Shown: one piece after another, positions 1 through 6,850 of the stretch | Layout of the letters: the number at the start of each line of letters is the position of its first letter | Position numbering within the stretch: position 1 is the stretch's first letter | Assembly (NCBI GenBank): GCA_029560455.1 | Contig: JAKQKW010000020.1 | Span: 1-9,631, forward strand | Direction: 5' to 3' | DNA length: 9,631 nucleotides | From: Candidatus Rifleibacteriota bacterium | Lineage (GTDB): Bacteria > Riflebacteria > Ozemobacteria > Ozemobacterales > Ozemobacteraceae | The notes under the pieces: model-generated | Told to the model about the DNA's origin: nothing | The model's database searches: none | What the model saw: the letters and a program-made list of their open reading frames with translations, nothing else | Program-made: the position numbers and the translations under genes

Positions 1-15
1 TGATGGTCAGTCTGC

Positions 16-828
16 TCACTGAATGGCTCCTTTGCGCATGCCCTCGAGCATATAGCGCGAGAAGAACATGAACACCGCTACCATCGGCACTGCCGCCAGG
101 GTGGCACCGGCCATCAACAGGCCGAAATCCATCATCTGCTGATCCTGCAGCGTCGACAGACCGACGGTCAGAGTGTAATATCGCTCGCTATTGAGTGTGA
201 TCAATGGCCAGAGAAAGGCGTTCCACTGGGTGATGAACGTAAAAATGCCCGAAGTCGCAAGAATCGGCATCGACAGCGGAAAATAGATGTGCCGGAAAAC
301 CTGATAATGGCTGGCGCCATCGATTTGGGCGGCTTCTGACATCTGAATCGGGATTGAATCCATATACTGCCTGACCATGTAGACTCCGAAAGGTGAGGCA
401 ATTGCCGGCAGAATGACCGACCAGAGACTGTCGATCATGCCCCATTTGGCCATGAACAGAAAAAGGGGCAGCATGACGATCTGCCCAGGAACCATCATCG
501 CGGCCAGCAGAACCATAAAAATCGCTTCGCGGCCCTTAAATCGGCCGGCGGCAAAGCCAAACGCCGCGAGGGCGTTGAAAATGGTCTGGGCAATGGTAAC
601 CGCAGCTGAAACGACAAACGAGTTGATGCTCCAGCGGGCAATGTTGCCGGCGGCGAGCAGAACCTTGAAGTTTTCGAGTGACCATTCGCCGTAGCGGGGT
701 GGGGTGGCGGCCAGCGCTTCGGGTGAAGTGAACGCGGTGATCAGCATCCAGACAAGGGGGCCACCGGTAAGAATCAGCCCGACTGCCAGAAAAAACAGAG
801 AAATCTGATTGGCAATGTGTCTGTTCAT
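16..828 (-). CDS. CUT1-family sugar ABC transporter permease (MalG/UgpE-like)
   Basis: This 270-residue inner-membrane protein is the second permease half of a carbohydrate importer. It has an N-terminal membrane helix (about residues 10-32), further hydrophobic segments near 68-92, 103-127, 135-152 and 185-208, and a last one near 238-256. The cytoplasmic EAA loop that docks on the ATPase is clear at residues 165-186 (EAAQIDGA, then a Phe and IYFPL). Length and layout are normal for MalG/UgpE-type permeases. The ATG at 828 overlaps the stop of the upstream fusion gene by 4 bases (ATGA), and a GGAG lies 8 bases before it, so the two genes are translationally coupled. The substrate cannot be told from sequence; a sugar, oligosaccharide or glycerol-phosphate is likely from family membership. 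The 15 bases left of the stop show no start for a further gene. Confidence 0.93.
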   Translation of the reverse strand: MNRHIANQISLFFLAVGLILTGGPLVWMLITAFTSPEALAATPPRYGEWSLENFKVLLAAGNIARWSINSFVVSAAVTIAQTIFNALAAFGFAAGRFKGREAIFMVLLAAMMVPGQIVMLPLFLFMAKWGMIDSLWSVILPAIASPFGVYMVRQYMDSIPIQMSEAAQIDGASHYQVFRHIYFPLSMPILATSGIFTFITQWNAFLWPLITLNSERYYTLTVGLSTLQDQQMMDFGLLMAGATLAAVPMVAVFMFFSRYMLEGMRKGAIQ

Positions 829-3044
829 GCTAAATACTCCACATCCTGCTTTGCCAGATACTTCTGGGCGATGGTGATCACCATGATGGCAATGAAGAGT
901 ATCAGCGCCATGGCCGATGACAACCCGAAGTCAAAATCCCGGAAAGCCGAAGTATAGACGCGATAAACGACTACCTGCGTCGAAATGCCGGGGCCGCCGT
1001 CGGTCAGCATGAGAACCTGGGCAAAAACCTGCAGTGCCGCGATGGCACCGGTTATCATCAGAAAGGTGGTGGTGCCGCTGAGAAGCGGAACCGTGATGTG
1101 CCACCATTTGCGCAGCGGTCCGGCGCCTTCGATATCTGCTGATTCATACAGCGACTGCGGAATATTGGCCATCGAAGCCAGATAGATCAGCATCGAGCCG
1201 CCCGGCGATTTGAGAATGCCCGAAATGATAACCGACCAGAAGGCAATATCGGGGTCGGTTAGCCAGCCAATCGGCGCCATGCCGAGCCAGCGCAGTGTTG
1301 TGTTGCACAGACCGACTTCGGTATTGAAGATCCAGCGCCAGACCATCGTGAGAACGACGACTGATGCAACACCCGGCAGATAGTAAGCAGCTCTGAAAAA
1401 ATTCTTCAGCCAGCCTTTCATGCCATAGATCAGACTTGCAACTACCAGCGCGGTAAAAACATTGGCCGGAACCACGACCAGACTGTAAATAAGGGTATTC
1501 CAGCCGGCTTTGACAAATTTGGGATCATTGATGGCCCTGACAAAATTCTCGATCGTATAACCGCCGACCTCACCGATGCGGTAATCACGGAAAGCCAACA
1601 GAAGCGCGTCAGCCAGCGGATAGAACAGAAACAAACCTGTGATGCTGACCGCCGGAATCACCATGATCAGATGCGCCTGTCGAGAAATCAGGGCGAAGAT
1701 AAGTGCCAGAACCGAGATGGCAGCGACGGTTTTGGCAAACAGGCTGCTCTGGTTGATGTCGTCTTTCATTGAGCCGCTTTCAACCGAAAGAATGCGGTTG
1801 GCCCTTTCGGCGACCGCCTGCATGGCCTTGTCTGCCGGCAGTTTTTCGAGAAGCGCCTGCTGCAGCGAAGACTGCAGTTCTTCGTCGACCTGCGGCCAGC
1901 GGCTGTCGGCATAGGTTGATTGCCCTTCCTGCAGGATCTTCCAGGCGGCGGTCATGTGCGGGTCGTCGGCATAAATATTGCCCGCGCTGGAGCGGGTCGG
2001 GAACTGGGTGTAATGCAGCAAATCTTTCTGATTGTCCCCACTGGTCAGAAATTTCGCCAGCTTCATGGACATCTTCACCCTTTCACGGTCAGGGTGCTTG
2101 AATACATAAAGCCCCGAAGTACCGAGAAATGCACCATTTTTGCTGTTGGTGCCGGTCGGAAAATGCACCACCGAAAAATTCATCGGAAATTTCTTTTTCA
2201 GCGCGTCAATGCCCCAGAGACCGAACGCGCCAACTGCTACCCGGCGTTCGCGGCCGAAAGCTGTCCAGATGTCGTTGGCGGTGCGTCCACCACTGTCGGT
2301 CGGTATCAGCTGTTGTTTTTTCAGTTCGTTGATCCAGCTCAGGCCGCGTAGAAAATCTTCTGAATCGGCACAGAACTGGCCTTCGTCATTTACCAGTCGC
2401 CCGCCAAAAGCCATCAAAAAAGGCAGGTTGGCTGTTTCGTCTTTCTGAAAATAAACTCCGAGCGGGTAATATCCATGCTGTCCGCTCTGATATTTTTTGA
2501 TCTGCTGCAGTGTGCTGACAAATTCTTCTGTTGTCCAGCGGCCTTCGGCAGGCAATGCCACGCCGGCCGAAGCAAAAATTTCGTTGTTGACATATAGCAG
2601 TTGACCACCCATATACCAGGGCCAGCCATAAGTCTTACCTTTTACATTGAAAGCATTGATGGCGCCCGGAAAATAATCACTGCGGTCTTCGGGCGTCAGA
2701 TACTCATCTACCGGTTCGATCAGGTTTTCTCTGATGTAGAGCAGCGGCACGGTGCCGGGCGCCACATCGGGATTATTGCCGCTGATCGCGGCGATTTTAA
2801 GCTTCTCGTGCCCGCGCTGCCAGGTGAGTTTGGTCAGTTCAACGCGAACACCTGGGTTCTGCTGCTCGAATTCAGCAATTTTGCGGTTCATCCAGGTGAA
2901 ACGGTCGGTTTTTTCTCCAGGCTCGAGCCAGCGCGGAAAATCCCAGATCTTCAACACCATTTCGGCTGAGGCGGTTTGACTGAACACGATCAAAAGTAAT
3001 ATCGGCAGCAGCAGGCGCCAGGTTGTTCTTTGTTTCCTCTGCAT
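825..3044 (-). CDS. Fused extracellular sugar-binding protein and ABC permease (MalE/UgpB-like + MalF/UgpA-like)
   Basis: This 739-residue protein joins two importer subunits that are normally separate. Residues 1-27 form a Sec signal peptide (Arg/Lys start, Leu-rich core, cleavage after TASA). Residues 28 to about 420 resemble a family-1 solute-binding protein, with the typical G-LWG and GTSGLYVF segments. A hydrophobic helix follows (about 437-453), then a very short loop (SRQAH) and a MalF-like permease (about 458-739) with its EAA loop at 634-655 (ESADIEGAG then ITVPLL). The extra helix would return the chain to the cytoplasm before the permease begins, which keeps the usual permease topology. 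I chose the ATG at 3044 because GAGG lies 8 bases before it and the signal peptide then starts properly. The frame stays open to 3140, but those 32 residues would bury the signal peptide. The gene leads a two-gene operon with the partner permease. No frame break marks the fusion joint. Confidence 0.9.
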   Translation of the reverse strand: MQRKQRTTWRLLLPILLLIVFSQTASAEMVLKIWDFPRWLEPGEKTDRFTWMNRKIAEFEQQNPGVRVELTKLTWQRGHEKLKIAAISGNNPDVAPGTVPLLYIRENLIEPVDEYLTPEDRSDYFPGAINAFNVKGKTYGWPWYMGGQLLYVNNEIFASAGVALPAEGRWTTEEFVSTLQQIKKYQSGQHGYYPLGVYFQKDETANLPFLMAFGGRLVNDEGQFCADSEDFLRGLSWINELKKQQLIPTDSGGRTANDIWTAFGRERRVAVGAFGLWGIDALKKKFPMNFSVVHFPTGTNSKNGAFLGTSGLYVFKHPDRERVKMSMKLAKFLTSGDNQKDLLHYTQFPTRSSAGNIYADDPHMTAAWKILQEGQSTYADSRWPQVDEELQSSLQQALLEKLPADKAMQAVAERANRILSVESGSMKDDINQSSLFAKTVAAISVLALIFALISRQAHLIMVIPAVSITGLFLFYPLADALLLAFRDYRIGEVGGYTIENFVRAINDPKFVKAGWNTLIYSLVVVPANVFTALVVASLIYGMKGWLKNFFRAAYYLPGVASVVVLTMVWRWIFNTEVGLCNTTLRWLGMAPIGWLTDPDIAFWSVIISGILKSPGGSMLIYLASMANIPQSLYESADIEGAGPLRKWWHITVPLLSGTTTFLMITGAIAALQVFAQVLMLTDGGPGISTQVVVYRVYTSAFRDFDFGLSSAMALILFIAIMVITIAQKYLAKQDVEYLA

Positions 3045-3086
3045 TTTGCGAACCTCGTTAAAAAAGCTCATAATTGGACTTACACC

Positions 3087-3115
3087 TTGCACAAGAAAAT
3101 TGTTTGGTTTAGAAT
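3087..3115 (+). promoter_or_regulatory. Candidate promoter of the seven-TPR gene
   Basis: TTGCAC (3087-3092) and TAGAAT (3110-3115) are separated by 17 bases, a fair sigma-70-like promoter facing the TPR gene. The predicted start near 3122 leaves a leader of about 100 bases before the ATG at 3221. It overlaps the opposite-facing candidate promoter of the importer operon. Confidence 0.4.
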
Positions 3116-3141
3116 AACTGCTGTGGCGATTTCTGCACAAG
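3088..3141. repeat. Pair of TGCACAAG direct repeats in the divergent control region
   Basis: TGCACAAG occurs at 3088-3095 and 3134-3141, 46 bases apart start to start. The similarity extends to 12 of 14 bases (TGCACAAGAAAATT versus TGCACAAGTAAAAT). Each copy covers the -35 box of one of the two divergent candidate promoters. A shared operator for a regulator is possible. Equally, the repeats may simply be the promoter elements themselves. Confidence 0.4.
3111..3140 (-). promoter_or_regulatory. Candidate promoter of the importer operon
   Basis: On the minus strand TTGTGC (3140-3135) and TATTCT (3116-3111) are separated by 18 bases, a moderate sigma-70-like match. It would start transcription near 3104, about 60 bases before the ATG at 3044. 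The -10 box lies on top of the -10 box of the divergent plus-strand candidate, so the two promoters would compete. This rests on motif reading only. Confidence 0.3.
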
Positions 3142-3181
3142 TAAAATCATAGCGGCCTGCAGAAAATTGAGCATAACTTTA

Positions 3182-3193
3182 TCCCGCACGGGA
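3182..3193. repeat. Short perfect inverted repeat before the TPR gene
   Basis: TCCCG-CA-CGGGA is a 12-base palindrome ending 27 bases before the ATG at 3221. It could be a small operator or a short hairpin in the leader. It is short enough to have arisen by chance. Confidence 0.2.
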
Positions 3194-3220
3194 AATCATA
3201 AAACACGTCTGGAATAATTC

Positions 3221-4042
3221 ATGGACAAAACAATTGAACAACTCCTGGAAAAGGTGAAGGCCGACCCGAATAACCCCGAGCTGCTCAAAGAACTCGGGAA
3301 CCTGTATTTCAGAAACGATCAGTATGACCTGGCCATCGAGCAGTATGAAGCTGCATTGCGTGCTAACCCTGAGTATTACAAGGCCCTGTATAACCTTGGC
3401 AATACCTATTATAAAATGGAACAGCACGAAAAAGCTGTTCATTACTGGCATGAAGCTATCAAGATCCGCCCTGATTTTGATCATGCTTATTTTAACATTG
3501 GCTATCATCATTATCAGAAGGGCTTCATGCGCGAAGCGATAAAAGCTCTCCAGGAAGCTTCCAGAATTAACCCTGAAGCGGCTGATACCCACAATTATCT
3601 TGGTCTCTCATACCATCAGACGAATCAGTTCGAAGAAGCAATCGCCGAGTTCAGGGCTGCTCTAGATCTTGAGCCTGATGACCCCGATTATCACTACAAT
3701 CTGGCCAATTCAAGCTATGACAGTGGCGATTACCAGGTTGCGGCAATTGAATGGGCTGAAACTTTGAAACATAGGCCGAATGACTCAAAGGCCCGCAACA
3801 ACTATTGCGATGCTCTTCTGCAATTGGGTCGCTACGAAGAGGCGATGGCCGAAATCGAAAAGGTTCTTGAAGCCGAACCCAACTACCCGCCGGCTCTCTG
3901 CACCAAGGGTGAATTGCTTGAAAAGCTTGGCCGCGATGCCGAGGGACTCGAATATTTCAACCGTGTCCAGGACCTCATAAAAGGCAACGAAACCTGGGAA
4001 CTCCTTTACAAATACGTGGTTAACAAACTGGAAAATCGCTGA
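3221..4042 (+). CDS. Cytoplasmic protein of seven tetratricopeptide repeats
   Basis: This 273-residue protein is almost entirely TPR. Repeats begin at residues 19, 53, 87, 121, 155, 189 and 223, exactly 34 apart. The first four carry the small Gly at position 8 (26, 60, 94, 128) together with the usual LGN-Y, A-E and P-32 signatures. Repeats 5 and 6 have Ala162 and Cys196 at that position, and repeat 7 has Gly230. There is no signal peptide or membrane helix, so a cytoplasmic protein-binding superhelix is expected. Such arrays serve as adaptors or scaffolds; the partner is unknown. The ATG at 3221 has only a weak GGA about 8 bases upstream, and no better start is seen. It is transcribed away from the sugar importer genes and ends at a strong terminator 17 bases after its stop. 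It is the only plus-strand gene in the window. Confidence 0.93.
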   Translation: MDKTIEQLLEKVKADPNNPELLKELGNLYFRNDQYDLAIEQYEAALRANPEYYKALYNLGNTYYKMEQHEKAVHYWHEAIKIRPDFDHAYFNIGYHHYQKGFMREAIKALQEASRINPEAADTHNYLGLSYHQTNQFEEAIAEFRAALDLEPDDPDYHYNLANSSYDSGDYQVAAIEWAETLKHRPNDSKARNNYCDALLQLGRYEEAMAEIEKVLEAEPNYPPALCTKGELLEKLGRDAEGLEYFNRVQDLIKGNETWELLYKYVVNKLENR

Positions 4043-4058
4043 TTCTCTCAGGATGTAT

Positions 4059-4102
4059 AAAAAGCTCTGGCCGCCGGTTCATTCCGGCGGCCAGAGCTTT
4101 TT
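4059..4102. terminator. Strong bidirectional rho-independent terminator
   Basis: A perfect 19-base-pair stem (4059-4077 pairs with 4084-4102) encloses a 6-base loop, TTCATT. The arms run from AAAAAGCTCTGG through a GC-rich CCGCCGG core, so each strand ends in a run of T. It lies just after the seven-TPR gene and 20 bases after the stop of the convergent small gene, and should end transcription from both sides. Confidence 0.92.
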
Positions 4103-4122
4103 AGAAGACTTTTAATGCTTGT

Positions 4123-4275
4123 TCAGGCAGACTTTTTCTTTTTGTTGTTTCTGGCAGAGGTGAAACCAGATGGATTGGTAAGGTAGTCGAACAGGGCGTC
4201 CTCGGCCCGGTAGTTTTTGCCGGCGTCCTCGCCGTCGATCATCACTTTGCCATTAGTAAAGATTTCTATCAGCAT
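4123..4275 (-). CDS. Small lysine-tailed protein of 50 residues, family not recognised
   Basis: This short frame begins MLIEIFTNGKVMIDGEDAGK and ends NNKKKKSA. A perfect Shine-Dalgarno AAGGAG (4286-4281) lies 5 bases before the ATG at 4275, which is the main argument that it is real. The first 18 or so residues look like a two-stranded beta hairpin (LIEIFTNGK, then VMIDGED). Residues 22-32 (YRAEDALFDYL) look helical, and the tail is strongly basic, which could bind nucleic acid or an acidic partner. There is no signal peptide or membrane segment. It lies 69 bases after the stop of the 590-residue exported TPR protein, with no terminator between, and just before the shared terminator at 4059-4102, so it is probably the last gene of that operon. 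I recognise no family. It could be a helper of the TPR proteins, but nothing in the sequence proves that. Confidence 0.72.
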   Translation of the reverse strand: MLIEIFTNGKVMIDGEDAGKNYRAEDALFDYLTNPSGFTSARNNKKKKSA

Positions 4276-4280
4276 ATTGT

Positions 4281-4286
4281 CTCCTT
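4281..4286 (-). promoter_or_regulatory. Ribosome binding site of the 50-residue gene
   Basis: The minus strand reads AAGGAG followed by ACAAT and the ATG, matching the anti-Shine-Dalgarno sequence over six bases. It is the best ribosome binding site in the window and decides both the start and the reality of the small gene. Confidence 0.75.
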
Positions 4287-4344
4287 GTGGGCTTATAATC
4301 TCATAATTGATGGTCAGGAAATATTTTGAAAGATGATTTGCGTT

Positions 4345-6117
4345 TCAGTCTTCGTCTTCGGGTTGCTGAAGTTCCTCCTCTGTTGGTTCGAGAGGCGACA
4401 GGTCACGCTTAGGAACTGTCGGGTCATTAATTTCATCCTGGTCTGCCGTTGAATCAGAATCAGGCGCTGCGCCGTCTGCTGGTTCTGTCTCGCTGGCGAC
4501 TGTCTGTGAACCTGAGTCTGATATGAAGTTCTGCATGCGCAGCACTTCAAGTTTGGCGTTGAGCTGTCTTCTGGCCACCTCACTTATCGTTTTGTCGGCG
4601 AGGCGCTTGAGAATTTCCTCTTCGGCTTTTGCAGCCTGCCCTGACAGATTCATGCAGTCTGCCCACAGCAGAAATGCCCTCATCAGATCAGGTTTTTCAA
4701 GAAGAACCCCTTCAAGAATTTTGGCGCCGACGGCCGGGTCGGCCGAAAGGTAGATCTCAGCCAGCTTGATGTGCAGATTATGGTTCTCGGGCAGCTGATT
4801 TCTTGCACTTTCAAGCAGTTCAACTGCCAGTTCCGGCTTGTTGAAGATCAACAGTTCGTCGCATGTCTTGATTAAAAGCGCCGAAAGCTCAAAATTGTAG
4901 GGAATGCGCAGTGCCTCAGGCTTTATCAATTTAATGTGCTCGCTGTTGTCGATCATGACTGCCAGACGCAAAAGGTTGATCAGCAGTTCGGAGTTCGAGG
5001 TAACAAGTTTGTCTGGCTTCAGACGGGCAAGAATCTCGTCTGCCATTTCAATAAAGTTTTTGCCACCTTCATCTTCGCCATCTGGTGGTTGCTGGGTTTT
5101 TTCAACATAAGCCATCCAGGCTTCAAGCCATGCCTGATAGGTGCGCAGATCAGTCTGAGCGGCAGATATAAGGTGTCTGGCATTGCTCATTGCCTTTTTT
5201 TCCTGCCCGGTAAGAGCCAGAATTTTTATATAAAGCAGGTTGTCGTCAATTGAATCGATTGGGCGCCGGTTAACATGTTCCATAGCCTTCTCATACTGCT
5301 TGTTCTCAATGAGAAAACTTATAAATTCGCGTTCAAGAGCCCCGGTGTCGGCGCCAGGCACCTGTTTTTCCCTTTTGATGAAAGCTTCGAACTTTTCGGC
5401 AGCTCTTGTCTTGACGATGAGGTCCTTGATTCTTTTTCTGACCGGTGGGGTCAACAGGTCACGGCTGGTAATGGTCAGCAATTGATCGAGAACCGTTTCC
5501 GGGTCATAGCCATCACCAAACCAGGCGCTGACAAAAGCCTGAAGTTCGGCATAGGCTGCGCCAGTTCCGGCAGCTTTTCCGTAGCCGGCAAGAAAGCGCT
5601 CAGCCTGTTCCTGCCTGCCAAGCATGCACGAGATATAAGTGGCTTTATAAAGTATTTCTTTGTTGTCGGGCATTGCCTCAAGCGCTTCTTCACAAAGTTG
5701 AAAAGCCTGTGAGAAAGATTCACCAGCGAGATAAACTTCGAGTGTTTCCTTGAACTTGCCTCTGAAGCTATTTAAGCGCATTTCGGCAAGCATTCGACTT
5801 GCTTTTGTTCCGTATTTGGGGTGATTCACGACGCGGTTGAGAAATTTGGCTGCATTTTCAAAATTGCCTGCATCGAAAGAATACTGGCCAGCGAAAAAAA
5901 TCGCGCCGGCATGCTTTGGATTGAGCCTTAGAACACGTTGAATGTCTTCTTTGGCGGTGCTCAGCTGGCCCTTTTGCGCGGCAATTTCGATGTTCTTGAA
6001 AAGTCGCTCTTCAACCCCATCGTTGCTTGCCGAAGTGTTTAAACTGCTTATAGAAAGCCCGGCAAGACATACAGAAAGCGTTAAAAAACCCTTTTTAATG
6101 AATTTTTTATTGATCAT
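4345..6117 (-). CDS. Exported TPR-like protein with acidic disordered C-terminus
   Basis: This 590-residue protein opens with a Sec-type signal sequence (Lys-rich start, hydrophobic core about residues 10-25, probable cleavage near TSA-S at 28-31). It continues as alpha-helical repeats. TPR-like units are clearest at about 36-104 (LRLNPKHAGAIFFAG, then GNFENAAKFLNRVV), 134-170, 265-315 and 425-505 (ENHNLHIKLAEIYLSAD). Residues from about 536 to 590 are Asp/Glu/Ser/Pro-rich and end PEDED, so they are probably unstructured. Cys17 follows LSV inside the hydrophobic core, a poor lipobox, so a soluble periplasmic or outer-surface protein is more likely than a lipoprotein. The ATG at 6117 overlaps the stop of the upstream 203-residue gene by 4 bases (ATGA), and only a weak ribosome site is present, which suggests coupled translation. 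The role is not known; the fold suggests binding of proteins or peptides outside the inner membrane. Confidence 0.85.
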   Translation of the reverse strand: MINKKFIKKGFLTLSVCLAGLSISSLNTSASNDGVEERLFKNIEIAAQKGQLSTAKEDIQRVLRLNPKHAGAIFFAGQYSFDAGNFENAAKFLNRVVNHPKYGTKASRMLAEMRLNSFRGKFKETLEVYLAGESFSQAFQLCEEALEAMPDNKEILYKATYISCMLGRQEQAERFLAGYGKAAGTGAAYAELQAFVSAWFGDGYDPETVLDQLLTITSRDLLTPPVRKRIKDLIVKTRAAEKFEAFIKREKQVPGADTGALEREFISFLIENKQYEKAMEHVNRRPIDSIDDNLLYIKILALTGQEKKAMSNARHLISAAQTDLRTYQAWLEAWMAYVEKTQQPPDGEDEGGKNFIEMADEILARLKPDKLVTSNSELLINLLRLAVMIDNSEHIKLIKPEALRIPYNFELSALLIKTCDELLIFNKPELAVELLESARNQLPENHNLHIKLAEIYLSADPAVGAKILEGVLLEKPDLMRAFLLWADCMNLSGQAAKAEEEILKRLADKTISEVARRQLNAKLEVLRMQNFISDSGSQTVASETEPADGAAPDSDSTADQDEINDPTVPKRDLSPLEPTEEELQQPEDED

Positions 6118-6725
6118 CGTGAGGTCAGGTCCCTCACTTTGCTTGAAATACCTCTTGGCCTGACATCCTGATGAAACAGGGCACCGAGCTCCTGAGAAGC
6201 TTTGCGGCCGATCGCTCCCGAATCCTTGATCAGAAGAATATGCTCAAGATGCCGCCGTGCCTCTTCGAAACGCCCATGCCGGCGGTGCAGAATCGCCAGA
6301 TTGAAGCGTGCAGGAAGATGATCGGCAAGCTCGACGGCAGCAATATACTCTCTTGCAGCAAGATGATCCCAGTCAGTCTGGTCGCCAGGCAGACCCTCAA
6401 GTCCACGTTTTTCGTAAGCGCACCCAAGCAGAAATCTTGCTTCTTCGGCGGCCGGGCGTAGCTCGATTGCTTTTCTGAAAGCCCAGATTGCCTGTTCATA
6501 CTCGCGGCGGTTGAGATAGCTTCTGCCGTCACGAACCCATGACTGATATTCGCGGCCAGAATTGTTCAGCAGCGAATAAAAATTGACCTCGCCTTTGCGG
6601 CCATCGACGGGGGCCATTGCACCGTGCATCAGGGTTCCGTTTCTGCCGCTGGCTAGAAACGCCTTGGTGCCGGGCAGAAACAGTGCCAGAATAGCAACTG
6701 CAGTTAACAGGAATCTTCTTTTCAT
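6114..6725 (-). CDS. Small exported TPR protein
   Basis: This 203-residue protein has a clear signal peptide (MKRRF, then a hydrophobic core to about residue 18, likely cleaved after TKA at 22). A stretch of about 35 residues without recognisable features follows. Then come TPR units at about 60-93 (GRSYLNRREYEQAIWAFRKA, then a Pro at 91), 94-133 (a longer, imperfect unit with FLLGCAYEKRG) and 135-168 (ARFNLAILHRRHGRFEEARR). The ATG at 6725 has AAGG six bases upstream. The gene is coupled to the 590-residue exported TPR gene by an ATGA overlap, so the two products probably act together in the periplasm or at the envelope. No catalytic motif is visible. The 125 bases before it hold no clear terminator and only weak promoter-like sequences, so it may be transcribed from the promoter at 8586-8614. 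Confidence 0.85.
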   Translation of the reverse strand: MKRRFLLTAVAILALFLPGTKAFLASGRNGTLMHGAMAPVDGRKGEVNFYSLLNNSGREYQSWVRDGRSYLNRREYEQAIWAFRKAIELRPAAEEARFLLGCAYEKRGLEGLPGDQTDWDHLAAREYIAAVELADHLPARFNLAILHRRHGRFEEARRHLEHILLIKDSGAIGRKASQELGALFHQDVRPRGISSKVRDLTSR

Positions 6726-6850
6726 TGTTTGCCTTCTCTTTAATAGGATTCGGCAGATTCCTGTTAATTCCTGAAATAAATCTTCACTCCATGTCGATTG
6801 GTTTTGATACCCCGCCTTGTTAAATTGGTAGCAGTCGTTTTGGTGCAGTT

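Noticed and set aside
3045..3140. Upstream extension of the binding-protein/permease frame to an ATG at 3140, or to an inner ATG at 3071
   Set aside because: These starts would place 32 or 9 residues before the signal peptide, and the better-placed ribosome site and proper signal sequence begin at 3044. The extended part overlaps the candidate promoters.
3179..3592. 137-residue frame on the minus strand under the seven-TPR gene
   Set aside because: It mirrors the TPR codons on the opposite strand, has no recognisable domain, and the TPR frame is unmistakable.
5275..5712. 145-residue plus-strand frame inside the 590-residue TPR gene
   Set aside because: It is antisense to helical repeat codons and has no supporting start signal or domain.
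6067..6069. Possible lipoprotein cysteine (Cys17) in the 590-residue protein
   Set aside because: The residue before it is Val and hydrophobic sequence continues after it, so it does not fit a lipobox; ordinary signal peptidase cleavage is more likely.
6726..6850. Promoter-like TTAACA and TATTAA on the minus strand before the 203-residue TPR gene
   Set aside because: The implied transcript start would fall on the ribosome site, leaving no usable leader, so I did not list it.
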